From assembly GCF_030247195.1 (NCBI RefSeq), contig NC_080671.1:105635845-105699844 (forward strand): 64,000 bases of DNA, in the 5' to 3' direction. Positions 61,174-64,000 of this stretch are shown here, in pieces (positions within the stretch are counted from its first letter, which is position 1; each line of letters begins with the position of its first letter). The translations under genes and the position numbers were made by a program. Source of the DNA: Topomyia yanbarensis (Eukaryota > Arthropoda > Insecta > Diptera > Culicidae). Below the pieces are notes generated by a model that worked only from the letters and a program-made list of their open reading frames with translations, was not told the origin of the DNA and made no database searches.

Positions 61174-62072
61174 TGATTGGTTAGCTGGAGCGAAAAAGGC
61201 CAAGCGCAAAATAAGAGAGTGAATGGTCTGTTCATGCCGAGGTAGGTTGGCGCAGCGAATGGCAACCGCGTAAGGGGTAAACCCAGCCACCCCGAAGCAA
61301 GACAGAAGAGTGAGTGTATAGGCGTATAAGTGGACTGCCTCATGCCAAGACGGGAGGGTCGTAGCGTAGTATGTTGGAACTAAGCTATCGATGCCTCATG
61401 GCGTGGCAGAGGAGTGAAAGGGTGAGCATCCAAGTCAGTCTCACACTGCATGTTAAGGGTGAGCATAAAAGTCAGCCTCACAGGTTGGTAGCAAGCAAGG
61501 AATGAAAAAGGTGAGCACAAAAGTCAGCCTCGCATGGTATGTCAGAAGTGGGGCCTAAGAAAAATGTCCCACATGGGATGCCAGAGGGAGTGACAAAGGT
61601 ACAATAGAGTGGCACGATTGAGAGTGAATCAGGTGATAGGGTGAGCACCCAAGTCAGCCTCACATGTATGGGTAGGGCGAGCACAAAAGTAAGCCTAGCA
61701 AGGAACGAGTAAGGTGAGCACACAAGTCAGCCTCGCATGGAACGTAAAAGGTGAGCACAAAAGTCAGCCTCATGTGGGAGTGTTTGAGAGCGAATCAAAG
61801 TGTGATTGAGAGAGCACCCAAGTAAGCCTCATACAGGATGTATGATCGCGCGAGTGAGAGTGAATGAGTACACTTAGTACAGCCATCCCCCCAGAAGTAA
61901 TACCGAGAGGTAGTTCCTGGGAGGAATGATGGCGGAGCCCAATGGAGTTTAGTCGGTATTAATGGCTGGTCACCATTCGAGTCCGACACGCCCCCAGTGC
62001 ACCCCGTGTGGTAGATTGGACCCTACCGTTAGCACGTGTACTGGGCTAGGACATAAAGGTCTTCTCCATTGT
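61174..62072 (+). other. 3' UTR of first R1-clade element
   Basis: About 900 bp, not coding. After an opening GGTAGGTTGGCGCAGCGAATGG-like stretch it holds the repeated 26-mer block, then GAATGATGGCGGAGCCCAATGG and a closing GGCTAGGACATAAAGGTC before the A tail. The last ~100 bp is likely the part the reverse transcriptase recognises; that is inference. Confidence 0.7.
61419..61840 (+). repeat. Eight-copy GGTGAGCAC...GTCAGCCTC motif in 3' UTR
   Basis: AGGTGAGCACAAAAGTCAGC followed by CTC recurs near 61419, 61457, 61510, 61638, 61675, 61712, 61749 and 61810, with spacing from 37 to about 130 bp. Small changes occur (GTGAGCACCC, GCGAGCAC, AAGTAAGCC). Four copies in a row (61638-61770) have an almost fixed 37-bp period. 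Confidence 0.85.
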
Positions 62073-62091
62073 AAAAAAAAAAAAAAAAAAA

Positions 62092-62116
62092 CATACATAC
62101 ATACACACACATACGC
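62092..62116 (+). repeat. Residual CATA target between two retrotransposons
   Basis: CATACATACATACACACACA and TACG follow the A tail of the first element and precede the leader of the second. Variant CACA units and the short length suggest erosion or use of one array twice. Confidence 0.85.
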
Positions 62117-62117
62117 A

Positions 62118-62251
62118 TGGATGAATGATCAGGGGGGTGAAAAAGATGCCCGATCGTTAACGGAGCTTGGGGGTACCTGGGCACCCCCACAGTAAGCGTC
62201 TCTTACCACGTTGATGCGGAGCTCTGGCGTGGCGGACCTTTTTTCTCGCGC
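62118..62251 (+). promoter_or_regulatory. Structured 5' leader, second element
   Basis: Pairs equivalent to the first element: GATC-AGG/CCC-GATC (62127-62155), TGGGGGT/ACCCCCA (62168-62174 with 62183-62189), GTAAG/CTTAC (62192-62206) and CCACGT/GCGTGG (62206-62232). Loops such as TGAAAAAGATG and GATGCGGAGCTCTG are nearly unchanged. One A-T pair became G-C and one C-G became T-G, so pairing is kept while sequence drifts; one new A-C mismatch also appears. Confidence 0.65.
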
Positions 62252-62294
62252 AACGCTTGATGGAGGTCAAGACTGCGAAGCGGTCTAGGCCTAG

Positions 62295-63017
62295 AAGGCG
62301 CCTAAGGGAAAAGCCGTGCTCGTCAAAGCAAATGACGAGACTACGTACGCAGCACTCCTCAAAAAGGTCAGAGAGGACCCGGAGCTGAAAGATTTGGGGG
62401 AAAACGTGTTAAGAGTCAGGCGTACCCAAAAAAATGAGATGCTCCTCGAGCTTAAGAAGAATACTACGACTAGTAGCTCTGCCTTGCAGGAGACTATAAC
62501 TAAATCAATGGGTGGAAAGGCAGAAGTTAAAGCCTTAAGCCCGGAGATGGTAATCGTGTGCAAAGACCTCGACGAAATAACGACGGAAGACGAGCTGAGA
62601 GGTGCTATGAAGCAGCAGTGCAAACTGGGCGAGGTGCACATGACGATCCGGTTAAGGAAGGGATACGGAGGAACGCAGATAGCGATGATACGTTTACCGG
62701 TAACCGCTGCAGACAAGGCACTGGAGGTAGGTAAGGTTACAGTTGGATGGTCGAGATGCCTACTGAGAGCCGCCCCACGAGTAAACAAACAAGCAGAGAA
62801 ATGCTTCAAATGTTTAGGCTTTGGACATTTAGCAGGGGCTTGCAAAGGCCCGGACAGATCCGGGATGTGCTGGAAATGCGGAGAGACGGGCCATCTTGCG
62901 AGAGACTGCACGCAGAGGCCGAAGTGCTTGCTTTGCACCCCAGCGGAAGGAAACGACCATCAAACGGGTGGCTTTAAATGCCCAGCGTACAAGAAGGCGA
63001 CTGCAGGCCAACGGTGA
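62295..63017 (+). pseudogene. R1-clade ORF1, C-terminal part only
   Basis: The frame opens after a TAG at 62292 and reads KAPKGKAVLVKANDETTY onward; no ATG precedes the conserved block, and the ATG at 62260 is in another frame. It keeps the R1 block (VLRVRRTQKNEMLLELKK) and three zinc fingers (CFKCLGFGHLAGAC, CWKCGETGHLARDC and CLLC...H...C). The N-terminal ~260 residues present in the neighbour are absent, deleted between the leader and this point. As it stands no normal ORF1 can be made. The stop overlaps the ORF2 start as TGATG. Confidence 0.8.
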
Positions 63018-64000
63018 TGGAGATGACCCAGATAAACCTGAATCACTGTGATACCGCACAGCAACTGTTGAGGCAGTCTACGACAGAAACTATGTGCGAT
63101 GTCGCTTTGATCGCAGAGCCTTATCAAGTCCCCTCTAATAACGGTAACTGGGTGGCGGATAGATCAGGAACCGCAGCGATACAAGTAATGGGAAGATTCC
63201 CTATCCAAGAAGTGGTAGAACGTTCCTATGAGGGTTTCGTGATAGCCAAAATCAACGGCATCTTCGTATGTAGCTGTTACGCTCCCCCAAGGTGGACAGT
63301 AGAGCAGTTCAGCCTAATGCTGGAGCAGTTAACCGAGCAGTTGATCGATCGGAAGCCGGTAGTCATTGGTGGTGACTTCAACGCCTGGGCTGTGGAATGG
63401 GACAGTAGAGTAACCAACACAAGAGGGTGTATCCTGCAGGAAGCTCTAGCGAAGTTAGACGTACGATGGTGCAATGAAGGCTCTGTTAGTACATTTCGGA
63501 GAGACGGGAGGGAGTTCATCATAGACGTCACATTCTGTAGTCCCTCATTGACGGCGAACATGGATTGGAGAGTATGCGAAACGTATACGCATAGTGACCA
63601 CCAGGAGATTCGCTACCGTATCGGCCAACGGAACCCCGCGGCAGTACAGAGAAGGGTGACCTGCGAACGAAAGTGGAAGACGAAAGCCTTCAACAAAGAC
63701 CTCTTTGTTGAGGCATTTCGGCCGAACGGCGGGACCGAGAACGTGGATGCGGCTGTCCTAACAAGAAGGATTGTGGCGGCTTGTGACGCCACAATGCCGC
63801 GAAAACTGGAACCACGCAACAAACGGCGTCCAGCTTACTGGTGGAACGAGACGCTTAGTACGTTACGCGCTGCTTGTCTCAGAGCCAGAAGGCGGGCCCA
63901 AAGAGCAAGGTCGGAACCAGATAGAGAAGAGCATAAGGCATCGTTTCGGGAAGCTAGGGCCGCTCTAAAACGGGAGATCAGACGTAGCAAGTCAGAGTTC
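63017..64000 (+). CDS. R1-clade ORF2, N-terminal endonuclease part (cut by window end)
   Basis: An uninterrupted 328-codon frame runs from an ATG overlapping the ORF1 stop (TGATG) to the last base. APE-type endonuclease residues are all present: N7 and N9 in INLNH, E34 in ALIAEPY, D120 and N122 in GDFNAWAVEW, D194 and H195 in SDH. After the domain it continues through MPRKLEPRN, PAYWWNE and an Arg-rich linker, as in the first element. The TGATG overlap is the classic termination-reinitiation arrangement described for R1-clade elements. The reverse transcriptase lies beyond the window. The frame is easily missed because it has no stop inside. Confidence 0.9.
   Translation, partial: MEMTQINLNHCDTAQQLLRQSTTETMCDVALIAEPYQVPSNNGNWVADRSGTAAIQVMGRFPIQEVVERSYEGFVIAKINGIFVCSCYAPPRWTVEQFSLMLEQLTEQLIDRKPVVIGGDFNAWAVEWDSRVTNTRGCILQEALAKLDVRWCNEGSVSTFRRDGREFIIDVTFCSPSLTANMDWRVCETYTHSDHQEIRYRIGQRNPAAVQRRVTCERKWKTKAFNKDLFVEAFRPNGGTENVDAAVLTRRIVAACDATMPRKLEPRNKRRPAYWWNETLSTLRAACLRARRRAQRARSEPDREEHKASFREARAALKREIRRSKSEF

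Larger units (their letters stand above)
56381..62091 (+). mobile_element. R1-clade (Waldo-like) non-LTR retrotransposon, apparently full length
   Basis: It runs from the end of the CATA array to a 19-A tail at 62073-62091, after which CATA repeats resume. Parts: 5' UTR with stem-loops, ORF1 with three CCHC zinc fingers, ORF2 with APE-type endonuclease, reverse transcriptase and a C-terminal CCHC, and a 3' UTR with a repeated 26-mer. Insertion inside an ACAY/CATA array is the known target habit of the Waldo group in the R1 clade. Both ORFs are open, so the copy is young. Oddities: no ATG for ORF2, and D instead of E at a conserved endonuclease position. The 5' limit is uncertain, because the second element shares only the part from 56573. 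Confidence 0.8.
62117..64000 (+). mobile_element. Second, different R1-clade element, internally deleted ORF1, runs off the window
   Basis: Begins in the residual CATA with a leader homologous to 56573-56711, then jumps to the C-terminal half of ORF1 and an open ORF2 that is still open at the last base. The encoded proteins match the first element in order and motifs but differ at many residues, so it is another subfamily rather than a copy. About 260 ORF1 codons are missing between the leader and codon ~265. The 3' end lies outside the window. Confidence 0.85.

Overview
The window looks like intergenic, repeat-dominated DNA from an insect, most likely a dipteran and plausibly a culicine mosquito. 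The sequence is AT-rich. I found no intact host protein gene. Almost everything recognisable is transposon-derived: two R1-clade non-LTR retrotransposons in a CATA microsatellite, a truncated RNase H-bearing LINE, two tRNA-derived SINE copies, many MITEs and foldback elements, and decayed histone-gene DNA. The mosquito assignment rests on remembered repeat styles and is inference.

Region 1-11.9 kb: two broken histone H3 copies on the minus strand (381-575 and 901-1250). With them are a histone-type 3' stem-loop and a former H3/H4-like divergent promoter, partly repeated at 9.7-11.2 kb. Between these lie MITEs with readable ends: hAT-like (4109-4623, 8-bp duplication), Harbinger-like (5678-5847, TAA), piggyBac-like (6181-6682, TTAA) and Tc1/mariner or pogo-like (11600-11857, TA).

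Region 12-28 kb: mostly unannotatable AT-rich DNA. Landmarks are a 532-bp element holding a nested palindrome (15582-16113), a foldback family (21.86-22.38 kb), GGGTTCGGG-rich repeats, a three-copy ~320-bp tandem repeat (26.05-26.93 kb) and a Helitron-like 3' end (27460-27698).

Region 28.9-39 kb: a 5'-truncated LINE with a 13-bp target-site duplication (28987-31504), a 276-bp foldback whose two arms can encode similar peptides (33057-33332), an 80-bp hairpin MITE and a SINE.

Region 39.2-46.0 kb: about 6.8 kb of simple sequence. A drifting heptanucleotide passes through GATTTTG, GGACTAT (~97 units), TTTCAAA (~720 units) and TGTCAAA (~53 units), then into an 8-bp polypyrimidine tract.

Region 46-55.6 kb: AT-rich DNA with a TA-flanked MITE, a ~490-bp-spaced duplication, a second SINE copy and a perfect-type palindrome.

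Region 55.66-64 kb: a (CATA)179 array carries an apparently full-length R1-clade element with both ORFs open (56381-62091, poly(A) tail). About 25 bp of residual CATA repeat follows, and then a second, different R1-clade element runs off the window end. Its ORF2 is open for 328 codons to the last base. The two share a ~130-nt leader with the same series of stem-loops. In this class of element ORF1 binds RNA as an RNP protein, while ORF2 nicks the microsatellite and reverse-transcribes the RNA in place, which explains the head-to-tail arrangement.
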